A stretch of 19,729 bases of DNA. It comes from an uncultured Candidatus Saccharibacteria bacterium (GTDB taxonomy: Bacteria > Patescibacteriota > Saccharimonadia > Saccharimonadales > Saccharimonadaceae). A program made the translations under genes and the position numbers. Below the pieces are notes generated by a model that saw only the letters and a list, made by a program, of their open reading frames with translations, did not search any database and was not told where the DNA came from. The stretch covers positions 1 through 19,729 of the forward strand of contig CALHTM010000007.1 in assembly GCA_938039975.1 (NCBI GenBank), given 5' to 3'. Shown one piece after another: positions 8,703 to 16,914 of the stretch; position 1 is the first letter of the stretch; each line of letters starts with the position of its first letter.

Positions 8703-9144
8703 GAAAATATCTAAAATCCGCCTGCTTCTCCCGCTACTTTGGATGGCGGTTATTTTCATGCTTTCACAGCAGTCGGCTTCGGTTTCTAGTGGGCAGAGCG
8801 GGGTATTTGTCGAGCAACTGCACTACATTGCACCGAGTATTGACCAGCAGTTATTAACTTTTCTGGTTCGCAAAGGAGCGCATATTTTTGCTTATTTCGT
8901 GCTGGGTATTTTGGCGTTTAACGCCTTATGGCGGGTGGATTTAAGTAAGTTCAAATTTAACCGCCCGGCTACGCTGTCAATCATTGTTTGCGCACTTTAC
9001 GCTGCCAGCGATGAATTCCACCAGCTATTTATCATCGGTAGAAGCGGCGAGCTTCGCGATATTATGATAGATAGCTGCGCCGCAATGGTTGGAGTATTTA
9101 TAATAAGTATTTTTGTAAGAATATTGCAAAAAAGTAAAAAATAA
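8689..9144 (+). CDS. VanZ-family membrane protein
   Basis: A 151-residue protein of the VanZ-like family with about four hydrophobic segments. The family signatures are clear: an N-terminal LLPLLWMAVIFMLSQQ, then RKGAHIFAYFVLGIL, and AASDEFHQLFIIGRSGELRDIMID. The biochemical role of VanZ proteins is unsettled; in enterococci VanZ raises teicoplanin resistance, and homologues are often found beside cell-envelope genes. Its start overlaps the flippase gene by 14 bases, so it is part of the operon and probably acts on lipid-linked glycan or wall metabolism. The last codons overlap the promoter of the following LCP gene. Confidence 0.9.
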   Translation: MAQTKKISKIRLLLPLLWMAVIFMLSQQSASVSSGQSGVFVEQLHYIAPSIDQQLLTFLVRKGAHIFAYFVLGILAFNALWRVDLSKFKFNRPATLSIIVCALYAASDEFHQLFIIGRSGELRDIMIDSCAAMVGVFIISIFVRILQKSKK

Positions 9145-9152
9145 AGTATAAT
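9124..9152 (+). promoter_or_regulatory. Leaderless-type promoter of the LCP gene
   Basis: TTGCAA (9124-9129), exactly 17 bases, then a perfect TATAAT (9147-9152). Transcription is predicted at about 9159-9160, only two or three bases before the ATG at 9162, and there is no Shine-Dalgarno. The LCP message would therefore be leaderless from this promoter, although read-through from the operon is also possible. Confidence 0.6.
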
Positions 9153-9161
9153 ATATAAGAT

Positions 9162-10583
9162 ATGGTGTCTGAAGTTACTAAAACCACTAAACTAAGTGTC
9201 GGCTTGCGAAGAATAGTCGCTGGTATTTTGTTGTTATCGTTCATAGCGCTGGTGGTTAGTGTTTTGCAGGCGGGGATTGTGCCTGAGCGTTATTTGTGGA
9301 TTGGTTTACCGATTTACGGGGTGGTGACTGCTGCTATAATCTGGGGGTTGGTGAGTCAGGAGCGCTTTGGCAATATTCATACTGGCGTGCTGGTCGCGCT
9401 TGGTGTAGTGGCTTTGGTGATTACTGCTGTGAATATTTATATTATTAATACGGCGCGAGCTTTTGATAGTTTGACGTCTTCGATACAAAGCAGGAAGTCG
9501 TCGTATGTTGAATATGTGATTGCTGCCTATAAGGATCATAATACGTCGCTTAGTAATGCTCAATCGGTCGGGATGCTTTCTGCTGATCCGCTTTATAATA
9601 AAGTGACTAAGGCAGTCAAGGACGAAACTTCTGCCAATCAACAAGCGCTGGATAGTTTGGCTGAACTTAAGAATAAACTAGAATCAGGCGACTTGCAGCT
9701 GGCAACTATTCGCAAGGCTAATATGCCAATTATTGAAGAAGCTGATAAAACTTTCCACGATAATTTGGTAGTGCTGCAAACTATTCGCGTAGAAGGGGAG
9801 GCTGCGAAACAGTCTTCGGCGATTAATGTCGATAAGCCATATGTTCTTTACATCAGCGGCATTGATACGGCTGGCAAAATATCTACCGTATCGCGTAGCG
9901 ACGTCAATATATTGATGGTGGTTAATCCAGCCAAACATTCGATTCTGCTGGTAAATACGCCGCGCGATTATTATGTGCAACTGCACGGTACAACTGGCTT
10001 GCGTGACAAGCTGACACATGCTGGGGTGTACGGCGTTGATATGTCGGTGAAGACATTGGAGGATTTATATAGTATCAATATTCAGCACTATATCCGCATC
10101 AATTTCACTTCTCTGGTAACTCTGATCGATGCTATCGGTCCGATTGAGGCTTATTCGGATTATGATTTTAAGTCTTACCATCAAGGATATAACACATTAG
10201 ATAGCAGGCAAGCTTTGGAATTTTCGCGCGAGCGCTACAGCTTCCAAGAAGGCGATCGCCAGCGCGGACGCAACCAGCAGCACGTTATCGAGGCGATTAT
10301 CGCCAAGTTGTCGCGTACCGAAAACGCCGTGAAATTACCGCAGATTGTCGATACTATCCGCAACTCCATCGAGACGGATTTATCCGAACAGTCAATCAAG
10401 ACAATCATCCGCAAACAGCTTGACGATATTCATCCATGGAAAGTCGAATCGACTAACGTCGACGGCGCAGGCGCCATGGAGCCAACTTACAGCTACAGCG
10501 GTACGCCGCTTTACGTGATGATTCCGTCCAATGAATCGGTTGATGCTGCCAAAGCGAAGATTTCGGCATACTTGCAACAATAA
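9162..10583 (+). CDS. LytR-CpsA-Psr (LCP) family glycopolymer ligase
   Basis: A 473-residue LCP protein, the family that transfers lipid-linked glycopolymers onto peptidoglycan. Three membrane helices (about 15-36, 44-64, 74-97) are followed by an extracytoplasmic helical stretch (about 105-215) and the LCP domain (about 225-395). The domain shows YISGID, SRSDVNILM with Asp247, NTPRDYYV with Arg268 and Asp269, KLTHAGVYG, INFTSLVTLIDAIGPI, ALEFSRERYS and the Arg-rich DRQRGRNQQHVIEAI. These are the residues known to hold the pyrophosphate and polyprenyl chain. The C-terminus after 400 is a small separate region. Its place right after the flippase and polymerase genes suggests it attaches that polysaccharide to the wall. 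Three helices instead of one is a variant seen in some members. Confidence 0.93.
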   Translation: MVSEVTKTTKLSVGLRRIVAGILLLSFIALVVSVLQAGIVPERYLWIGLPIYGVVTAAIIWGLVSQERFGNIHTGVLVALGVVALVITAVNIYIINTARAFDSLTSSIQSRKSSYVEYVIAAYKDHNTSLSNAQSVGMLSADPLYNKVTKAVKDETSANQQALDSLAELKNKLESGDLQLATIRKANMPIIEEADKTFHDNLVVLQTIRVEGEAAKQSSAINVDKPYVLYISGIDTAGKISTVSRSDVNILMVVNPAKHSILLVNTPRDYYVQLHGTTGLRDKLTHAGVYGVDMSVKTLEDLYSINIQHYIRINFTSLVTLIDAIGPIEAYSDYDFKSYHQGYNTLDSRQALEFSRERYSFQEGDRQRGRNQQHVIEAIIAKLSRTENAVKLPQIVDTIRNSIETDLSEQSIKTIIRKQLDDIHPWKVESTNVDGAGAMEPTYSYSGTPLYVMIPSNESVDAAKAKISAYLQQ

Positions 10584-10613
10584 TTAATAACACTTTACTT
10601 TCTGCAGCAGGCT

Positions 10614-10639
10614 GCTTATTGTAATAACGTGCAATAAGC
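10614..10639. terminator. Possible bidirectional terminator hairpin
   Basis: A perfect 8-bp inverted repeat (GCTTATTG at 10614-10621, CAATAAGC at 10632-10639) with a 10-base loop lies between the convergent LCP and hydrolase genes. On the plus strand it is followed by TATTT, not a clean T-run, and on the minus strand by no T-run. It would be a weak terminator; position is the main support. Confidence 0.35.
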
Positions 10640-11490
10640 TATTTCACAGCAGATTCTGGTTTGATAGCCTTCTTCATACAGCTAACGATAACTTTGCGCG
10701 TACGCTGGCGGATGGCGTGGGTGGCGGTAGCTAGCGAATGCAATGTAACTCGCTGATTCTTTTCGACAATGTGCTTTAGATTCTTTTCGACGATAAACGG
10801 GTCTAATTTGCCATATATAATATCGGTATCGATGCGTGTTTCGGCCAATTTGCGGCTAGCGTTTTGGCTAATAATACCAGCTAACAGCGTATCGCGAAAG
10901 GCGCTAAAGTTATCTTGAGTCAGCTGCGTTTCTGAGAAGCCAGCCAATCCCAACTTAGAGTATAAATCGTAGCCCGCCACTACCGCCTTGGGTGTTTTTA
11001 GCGCTTGGCGATAGATTTCACGTAGTAGATTGTCCTGGCGTAATCGCGCCGCGCCTGTTTGAGAGCTATCACGGTAAATCGGTGGCGCCACCAAGATGCA
11101 GCGCTTAACAATACCCTTATACATACTAGCGAACTCAATCGCCACCAGCGAGCCAAACGAATGTCCGACCAGCACTACCGGACCGCTCAAGCCATTCGTC
11201 AAGCAGGTAGCCAGCAGGTGGCGGGCTTGTTCGCGGGCACTATACATCCGCCGTGTTTGCGCCAGATAAGAATCGCCGTGGCCCAACAAATCAACTACGA
11301 TATAGTTGCAATTAGCTGGCACATTCTCGATAAAAGGCTGCCACAATTCACCAGTATCCGCCAGACCGTGAACAAAGACATAAGTCACCGCGAATGGCCG
11401 CCGCAAACGTTTATAACGGACGCGCAATCGATAGGGAACATGCAGCATCTTGTGCAGGATTTGATCGCGGAACTTGCGTTTAGCCGCCAT
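10639..11490 (-). CDS. Alpha/beta hydrolase
   Basis: A 283-residue alpha/beta hydrolase fold protein with a complete catalytic triad by pattern: Ser111 in GHSFG, Asp230 in GKLDPF, and His258 in ATHAI. An oxyanion-side HG at 41-42 and the DLLGHGDS segment (67-74) match the fold. The N-terminal 30 residues are strongly basic and have no signal peptide, so it is probably cytoplasmic or membrane-peripheral. A TTG directly before the ATG would add one residue. The start lies six bases after the htpX stop, so the two are almost certainly cotranscribed. The substrate is unknown: esterase, lipase or hydrolytic dehalogenase-type chemistry are all possible. Confidence 0.85.
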   Translation of the reverse strand: MAAKRKFRDQILHKMLHVPYRLRVRYKRLRRPFAVTYVFVHGLADTGELWQPFIENVPANCNYIVVDLLGHGDSYLAQTRRMYSAREQARHLLATCLTNGLSGPVVLVGHSFGSLVAIEFASMYKGIVKRCILVAPPIYRDSSQTGAARLRQDNLLREIYRQALKTPKAVVAGYDLYSKLGLAGFSETQLTQDNFSAFRDTLLAGIISQNASRKLAETRIDTDIIYGKLDPFIVEKNLKHIVEKNQRVTLHSLATATHAIRQRTRKVIVSCMKKAIKPESAVK

Positions 11491-11496
11491 CAACGC

Positions 11497-12339
11497 CTAC
11501 TTGTCTAGTTCTTTTAAGCGAGCAATTCGCGCCTCGGTCGACGGGTGAGTCGAGAAGAGAGCTTGCAAGCCACCCAGCGAGAACATATTCGAAAACATTA
11601 GATGAGCTGAAGCTTCTTGGCTTGGCGATGGTGCAATCGGCGGTACGCTAGCTTTCCAGTTTTCTAGCTTCATCAGCGCCGACGCTAAATCATCGCCAGT
11701 GCCGAGAATACTGTGGCTATACTGATCAGCCGCATACTCGCGGCTGCGCGATACTGCCATCTGGATCAACATCGCAGCGATAGGCGCCAAAATTAGCGAG
11801 GCAATCATCGCAAAGATATTACCGCCGTCATCGTCGTCCGACGATCCACCGAACAGGAAGGCTAGCTGTGCCAGATAACTAATCGCACCCGCCAGCGTCG
11901 CGGCGATGGTCGAGATTAGCATGTCGCGATGTTTGACATGTCCTAATTCGTGCGCCAAAACCGCCCGCAGTTCATCCTCATCCAGAATATCCATGATACC
12001 AGTCGTCACCGCTACGGCAGCATGCTGCGGCGAGCGGCCTGTCGCGAAGGCATTAGGAATCGGCGTCTCGACGTAATAAAGCTTTGGCATCGGCAAATTC
12101 GCTTGGGCTGTTAACTCGCGGACGATACGCTCGACCTGCGGGTAACGATTGCCCAGCGGTTGGGCACCTTGCATCTTAATTACCAGCGACGAACTAAAAA
12201 AATACATAAAGAAATTAGACGCCGCCGCTATGCCTAGCGCCATCAACATGCCTTGCCGGCCGCTCAGTGCATAGCCGACCGCCATGAATAGACCTGTCAG
12301 AATTGCCATAAGTAGGGTAGTTTTGAAAATCTGCTTCAT
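11497..12339 (-). CDS. htpX: HtpX-type membrane zinc metalloprotease
   Basis: A 280-residue M48 family protease that degrades damaged membrane proteins. Two N-terminal membrane helices (about 9-24 and 31-53) precede the zinc site HELGH (130-134), in the context AVLAHELGHVKHRD. Further hydrophobic segments follow (about 141-163 and 176-196), then the third zinc ligand Glu201 in SREYAADQ. Length and motif order match HtpX of other bacteria. The ATG has no ribosome site; an extended -10 promoter lies immediately upstream, so the message is nearly leaderless. It shares the divergent region with the histidine kinase gene and is followed by the hydrolase gene. Confidence 0.95.
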   Translation of the reverse strand: MKQIFKTTLLMAILTGLFMAVGYALSGRQGMLMALGIAAASNFFMYFFSSSLVIKMQGAQPLGNRYPQVERIVRELTAQANLPMPKLYYVETPIPNAFATGRSPQHAAVAVTTGIMDILDEDELRAVLAHELGHVKHRDMLISTIAATLAGAISYLAQLAFLFGGSSDDDDGGNIFAMIASLILAPIAAMLIQMAVSRSREYAADQYSHSILGTGDDLASALMKLENWKASVPPIAPSPSQEASAHLMFSNMFSLGGLQALFSTHPSTEARIARLKELDK

Positions 12340-12350
12340 ATCTGCAGTTT

Positions 12351-12359
12351 ATTATAGCA
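12351..12359 (-). promoter_or_regulatory. Extended -10 promoter of htpX
   Basis: On the minus strand TGC is followed by a perfect TATAAT (12356-12351). The -35 position (around 12374-12379) is poor, as is common for extended -10 promoters. Transcription would start near 12345, about five bases before the htpX ATG, and no Shine-Dalgarno exists. Confidence 0.6.
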
Positions 12360-12397
12360 AATTGCCTTAAAGCTATCTTAAAGAACGTACCAGAGGG

Positions 12398-12427
12398 TTG
12401 CAGCAAAACGGCTTGTCGATATATACT
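12398..12427 (+). promoter_or_regulatory. Weak putative promoter for the kinase operon
   Basis: TATACT (12422-12427) with a poor TTGCAG box (12398-12403) 18 bases upstream. It is the only reasonable plus-strand -10 between htpX and the kinase gene. It would give a start near 12434, upstream of the AGGGGG run at 12449-12454. Confidence 0.35.
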
Positions 12428-12509
12428 AATCATAAGCAACTCTAAATTAGGGGGCATCACGTCTAACTATATTGATCGGTTTTGGCATCACCGCGCCAGC
12501 GAAGCAATT

Positions 12510-14483
12510 ATGCTCATCCTCGCTGTTGTAGCTGGATTGTTTGCTTGGTCTATTGGCAGTGGAAGAACACCAGACAGCCCTTTGTACGTGTCTATACTAC
12601 CAGGCTCGTTAGCCGCGATTGCTTTCGTGGTTACTTTGATATCATATTTTGTTGTTAAACGAAACTTTTACCAATCGCTGCTAATTAATTATATCTTGTT
12701 GACTGCAACGGGCTGGCTGCTAGTTTTTGTCTCTAGCAATCAAGGAGTGCCACATTTAGCACTATTTGCGGCAATCATCGCTGTCGGGCCACTACTCGGG
12801 ACTTACGGCCTCTTGACGGCTGTCATCGCCGCTGCGGCTGCAGTGGCGGAGCGTTTTATTATTGAGCAGACACCCTTGGGATCATTAGCAGCATTGGCTA
12901 TGATGCTATTTACGCCCTTACTAGCTGCAAGTTTACTGTGGCTGCGCCGACACCAATCTGTTGGCGCTAGTGAACCAATCTGCGAGAGTTTAGCTACCGT
13001 GGCTGGCCCTCAAGCTTCTGACATTGTTATCAGCGCTATCGGCGACGGGGTAGTAGCCGTCGATGCGAAGGGTATCATCACCTTGATCAATCCAGCAGCC
13101 CAGCAGCTAGTTGGCTGGGGTAATCAAGACGCCATCGGCTTGTCGTACAAATCAGTCATCAGGCTGATGGACCAGGACAATAATACCATCAAAGACAACG
13201 ATAACGGCGACATCATTGCTCGCGTCCTCAACACCAACAACCCGCTCAAAACTGACGATTTCAAGATCAAGACCCAATCTGACAAAAATTTTATGGCTAG
13301 CATCTCGGTCAAGCCAATTAGCAGCAAACGCAATGACGGCGCAGTGATTGTCTTTCGCGATATTACCGCTGAGCGCAGCGACGAACGCCAACGCGCCGAA
13401 TTCATCAGCACCGCCAGCCACGAGATGCGTACGCCAGTTGCTAGCATTGAGGGTTATCTCGGCCTAGCACTTAACCCGCAAACCGCCACCATCGACACGC
13501 GCGCTCGCGGTTATATTACCAAAGCGCATCAATCAGCCGAGCACTTGGGCCGGCTTTTTCAAGATTTGCTCGATATTAGTAAAGCCGACGATCACCGCCT
13601 CAGCAACAACCCAAAAATCGTTAATGTCATCGACTTCATCAAAGATATCGCCGACGGGTTAACACCGAAGGCCGAAGAAAAAGGCTTAAGCGTCAATTTC
13701 GTACCATCGACTAGCGATGTTTCTAGCAAGGAGGTCCAGAACCGCCGAATCAACCCGATTTTATATGCTAATGTCGATAACGACCACCTCCGCGAAATCG
13801 TCCAAAACTTGATTGAAAATGCTATCAAGTACACGCCGTCGGGCAGTATCACCGTTGACGTAACTAGCAACAACGACCAGGTGACGATTAGCGTCGCCGA
13901 CACCGGCATCGGCATCCCGCCAGAGGACGTTGGCCACCTCTTCCAGAAGTTCTACCGCGTCGATAACAGCGACACTCGCCAGATCGGCGGTACTGGGCTG
14001 GGCTTATATTTGTGCCGGCGACTAGCCGAAACTATCGGCGGGCGGTTGTGGGTTGAGAGTGAGTACCAGCATGGCAGTACATTTTTCTTGGCTATTCCGC
14101 GGGTTGATCATGTTGCTGCCACTTTTCTAAATGATAACAGCGAAACCAAAAATAACACCAGCATTGACAGGTTGTCGGCCGAAGATATGCTAGCCAACAA
14201 TGCGCCAGAAATTCTAGCGGTTGCGCCAGCGGCTGCCGAGTTTGAGCAAACGCCGCTTGACGCACCAACACCAACAGCTTCGACTCAGACCTTCACCGAT
14301 ACCAGCTTGCTCAACTATTCGCCGCCGCCAGCACCCAAACCAGACGATTTAAACCAAAACGCGGCCAGTACAACCAAGCAATTTACCAACACGCCGCTTA
14401 GCGATATTGAAGCTGCGCCAGATAAATACGCCGAACAATTGCGCAACGAAATCAGATTAAACGTCCCGCCGCGGCGAAATTAA
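12510..14483 (+). CDS. PAS-domain sensor histidine kinase
   Basis: A 657-residue membrane sensor kinase. About five hydrophobic helices (1-145) form a sensor-like membrane region, followed by a PAS domain (about 172-285; DGVVAVDAKGIITLINPAA). The HisKA dimerisation box has phospho-acceptor His304 in STASHEMRTP. The ATPase domain has the N box (NLIENAIKY, 433-441), G1 DTGIGIP (464-470) and G2 GGTGLGL (493-499). Residues 540-657 are a low-complexity Pro/Ala/Thr tail. It should autophosphorylate and pass phosphate to the response regulator encoded 50 bases downstream. The ATG at 12510 has no ribosome site. The frame is open upstream and a strong AGGGGG run at 12449-12454 precedes it, so translation may begin at a rare codon (ACG at 12459 or ATT at 12471), adding 13-17 residues. 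Confidence 0.92.
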   Translation: MLILAVVAGLFAWSIGSGRTPDSPLYVSILPGSLAAIAFVVTLISYFVVKRNFYQSLLINYILLTATGWLLVFVSSNQGVPHLALFAAIIAVGPLLGTYGLLTAVIAAAAAVAERFIIEQTPLGSLAALAMMLFTPLLAASLLWLRRHQSVGASEPICESLATVAGPQASDIVISAIGDGVVAVDAKGIITLINPAAQQLVGWGNQDAIGLSYKSVIRLMDQDNNTIKDNDNGDIIARVLNTNNPLKTDDFKIKTQSDKNFMASISVKPISSKRNDGAVIVFRDITAERSDERQRAEFISTASHEMRTPVASIEGYLGLALNPQTATIDTRARGYITKAHQSAEHLGRLFQDLLDISKADDHRLSNNPKIVNVIDFIKDIADGLTPKAEEKGLSVNFVPSTSDVSSKEVQNRRINPILYANVDNDHLREIVQNLIENAIKYTPSGSITVDVTSNNDQVTISVADTGIGIPPEDVGHLFQKFYRVDNSDTRQIGGTGLGLYLCRRLAETIGGRLWVESEYQHGSTFFLAIPRVDHVAATFLNDNSETKNNTSIDRLSAEDMLANNAPEILAVAPAAAEFEQTPLDAPTPTASTQTFTDTSLLNYSPPPAPKPDDLNQNAASTTKQFTNTPLSDIEAAPDKYAEQLRNEIRLNVPPRRN

Positions 14484-14533
14484 AACTATAGGGTATAGCA
14501 TTTTTAAACCATAACCGTTAAAATAGGGGTAAG

Positions 14534-16081
14534 ATGACAAAAATATTACTAGTAGAAGACGACAAAAGCCTCAGCGAGATTTATAGCGTACGGCTGCGCG
14601 CCGAGGGCTACGACATATTATCTGCCAGCGACGGCGAACAAGCCTTGGCGCTTGCCATCAAAGAAGTACCCGACCTAATAATTAGCGACGTTATGATGCC
14701 GAATATCAGCGGCTTCGACATGCTGGATATTCTACGCAGCACCACCGAGACACGCGGTATTCACGTCATTATGATGACTGCTCTGTCAAGCGATGAGCAA
14801 CGCCAGCGCGGCATGGCGCTCGGTGCCGACCGCTACCTAGTCAAATCGCAAGTCGGCATCGAGGACGTCGTTCGCACCGTCCACGAAGTTCTCGGCGACG
14901 CCTCAGTGCCAGCCGAAACGCCAGCACCTCTTGTCAACGAGCCAAAACGAGCTACTATCGAGCCTGGTCCTAGTGCTAGGGCGACGGAGCCAGCGCCAGC
15001 TAACAATTCTCCAGAAAAGGCTGAAAGCGATAACACTAAAGCGAATGAACTAAATCCAGGCCCTGAAGCTCCAGGAGATCCAGCTTCTAGTTCTAATCCA
15101 GCAGCCAGCTCGACCGCTCCAACACCGGCTAACCCAGCGGCGACCGATACGGCGGCAGCTACCGCTACAACGGTGCCTGCCAGTACTACCGCAGCGACAC
15201 CTCCAACCACCCCTCAACCAGCACAGCCAGCACCAGCAGCTATTCCCGCAGCTCCATCGGCGCAGCAACCAAATCCGCTAGTTGCCGCACCGCGCGAAAC
15301 TCCAGCAGCTAGCGCGCCTGCCGCCGTCACTAACATCCCAGTCACTACTCCGGTTAATCCAGTACTCAGCCAAGCTGCGCCCGCAGCTACTTTGCCACCG
15401 CCAGCTAGCGCGGCAACTGCACCGAGAACTAGCACTTTGCCGCAACCAATCGCGCCGTTTTCAACTAACCGGCCAGGTTCGTCAGGCCGAGTGATCCAGC
15501 CAATCACCCCAACCGATCAAGAACCAATTGATTACACTGCTCGCATGAGCGAGGAGCTAGCTACCTACCAAAACCTTAACACTATCCCGGCGCCACAGGC
15601 CAATCCTACGAATGTGTTCCCTCAGGCCGCACCAGCAGCAACCCCTGCGGTCGCAGCCGCGCCAACTCCAGCGCCAGCTGCACCCGAGCCAGCTTCTATA
15701 GCAACAAACCCAGCGCCATCAGTAGCGCCGACTTCACCGTCTACTAATACCACCATGGTGGCACCTCCGACCGCTCCTCAACCAGCACAGCCAGAGACAG
15801 TAGCCGCTCCTGCAGCACCAACGTCAACTATACCCCACATAATGCCAGGCCCAGCCGCAGTTGCTGCGCCAATCAGTAATATGACCGCATCAGCAGGGGG
15901 CGCTTTGAATAATCCTTCCGCGCAGCCTGCGCTTAACGCCACACCGCCAGCTGCACCAGCTATACCAGCGCCAAACACTAGCGCACCAGAGCCAGCTGCA
16001 CCATCAGCAGCACCAGCCTCTTCCGATGAAGCCGGGTTAAAGTTTGAAGAAACCGCAATTTCCTCAAGCCAACCAAAATAA
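14534..16081 (+). CDS. Response regulator with long Pro/Ala-rich tail
   Basis: A 515-residue protein. Residues 1-122 are a complete CheY-like receiver: acidic pair Asp9-Asp10, phospho-acceptor Asp52 in ISDVMMP, Thr82 and Lys104. The remaining 390 residues or so have no recognisable domain and are dominated by Pro, Ala, Thr and Ser, ending in a slightly acidic tip (DEAGLKFEET). No DNA-binding or enzymatic output domain is present. An AGGGG ribosome site (14525-14529) lies four bases before the ATG. The kinase encoded upstream is the obvious partner and carries a shorter tail of similar composition. The tail may be disordered and act as a tether or binding platform; that is inference. Internal duplication is visible at DNA level (15198-15230 against 15762-15794). 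Confidence 0.9.
   Translation: MTKILLVEDDKSLSEIYSVRLRAEGYDILSASDGEQALALAIKEVPDLIISDVMMPNISGFDMLDILRSTTETRGIHVIMMTALSSDEQRQRGMALGADRYLVKSQVGIEDVVRTVHEVLGDASVPAETPAPLVNEPKRATIEPGPSARATEPAPANNSPEKAESDNTKANELNPGPEAPGDPASSSNPAASSTAPTPANPAATDTAAATATTVPASTTAATPPTTPQPAQPAPAAIPAAPSAQQPNPLVAAPRETPAASAPAAVTNIPVTTPVNPVLSQAAPAATLPPPASAATAPRTSTLPQPIAPFSTNRPGSSGRVIQPITPTDQEPIDYTARMSEELATYQNLNTIPAPQANPTNVFPQAAPAATPAVAAAPTPAPAAPEPASIATNPAPSVAPTSPSTNTTMVAPPTAPQPAQPETVAAPAAPTSTIPHIMPGPAAVAAPISNMTASAGGALNNPSAQPALNATPPAAPAIPAPNTSAPEPAAPSAAPASSDEAGLKFEETAISSSQPK
15198..15230 (+). repeat. Direct repeat copy 1 in the regulator tail
   Basis: A 33-base segment that recurs at 15762-15794, 564 bases (188 codons) downstream and in frame. 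The last 19 bases are identical and the first 14 differ at about three positions. It encodes part of the Pro/Ala/Gln tail and suggests growth of the tail by internal duplication. Confidence 0.7.
15762..15794 (+). repeat. Direct repeat copy 2 in the regulator tail
   Basis: The second copy of the segment at 15198-15230, in the same reading frame, with bases 15776-15794 identical to 15212-15230. Confidence 0.7.
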
Positions 16082-16088
16082 TCGTCTT

Positions 16089-16802
16089 ATGGTAAGCCAA
16101 AAATCAGCTAGTGGCGCCGAAACGATTCGCCTCAATAAATTCTTAGCACTCCAACTCGGTATCTCGCGGCGCGAAGCCGACAATCTCATCTCAACAGATA
16201 CCGTCACTATTAACGGCGAGCTAGCGACGCTTGGCACTCGTCTATCGCCAACTGACACTGTCAAAGTTGCGGGCCGCGACATCAGCTCTCATGCTATCAA
16301 GAAAGTCTATATCGCTCTCAATAAACCAGTTGGTTACGTTTGCTCGCGGCGCCAGCAGGGTAATGCGCCGACAATTTATTCATTATTGCCGCGCGATTTA
16401 CATCACCTCAAGCCAGTCGGCCGCCTTGACAAGGATAGCTCTGGCTTGATTCTGCTGACCAACGACGGCGATTTTGCTCACCGCATGACCCACCCGAGTT
16501 TTCGCAAGACTAAAATATATAAAGTCCGCCTCGACCGGCCGCTTGAGCCGCTGCACCAGCAGATGATTAGCGATTTTGGCGTCAACCTCGAGGACGGCCG
16601 CAGCCAGCTGGCTCTAGAGCGCCTCGACGATAGCCGCCTCAACTGGCAAGTCATCATGAGCGAAGGCCGCAACCGCCAAATCCGCCGCACCTTTGCCGCG
16701 CTCGGCTACACCGTCGTGCGACTGCACCGCGTACAATTCGGCAATTATTCGCTTGGCGACATGGAACGAGGGGAGTGGCAAAGTGTTTCCGCAACATGCT
16801 GA
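16089..16802 (+). CDS. RsuA/RluB-family rRNA pseudouridine synthase
   Basis: A 237-residue enzyme that isomerises a uridine in ribosomal RNA. An S4 RNA-binding domain comes first (about 13-60; IRLNKFLALQLGISRREAD). The catalytic domain follows, with KPVGRLDKDSSGL and catalytic Asp114, then LLTNDGDF, KIYKVRL, and the C-terminal MSEGRNRQIRRTFAALGYTVVRLHRVQFG block typical of the RsuA/RluB/RluE/RluF group. I chose the ATG at 16089, eight bases after the regulator's stop; a TTG in frame at 16044 would overlap the regulator by 38 bases and add 15 residues unlike the family. No ribosome site is seen, so coupling to the upstream gene is likely. Which rRNA position it modifies cannot be told from the sequence alone. 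Confidence 0.93.
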   Translation: MVSQKSASGAETIRLNKFLALQLGISRREADNLISTDTVTINGELATLGTRLSPTDTVKVAGRDISSHAIKKVYIALNKPVGYVCSRRQQGNAPTIYSLLPRDLHHLKPVGRLDKDSSGLILLTNDGDFAHRMTHPSFRKTKIYKVRLDRPLEPLHQQMISDFGVNLEDGRSQLALERLDDSRLNWQVIMSEGRNRQIRRTFAALGYTVVRLHRVQFGNYSLGDMERGEWQSVSATC

Positions 16803-16875
16803 TACAACATTACTATCGACACTGCATAACGCCATTTCAATCGGCTTATTATAGATTCTGCTATACCGCTAGCGC

Positions 16876-16904
16876 TCGCCAAATCAACTCACCTCTGTTA
16901 TAAT
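16876..16904 (+). promoter_or_regulatory. Leaderless-type promoter of der
   Basis: A perfect TATAAT (16899-16904) preceded by TGT, an extended -10, with TCGCCA (16876-16881; four of six -35 matches) at 17 bases. Transcription is predicted near 16911, about four bases before the ATG at 16915, and no Shine-Dalgarno lies between. Confidence 0.65.
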
Positions 16905-16914
16905 TAAGTTAATT

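Noticed and set aside
14833..15507. Minus-strand open frames rich in Ala, Gly and Val opposite the regulator tail
   Set aside because: They are the mirror of repetitive Pro/Ala codons (GCx/CCx) and have no start signal or family.
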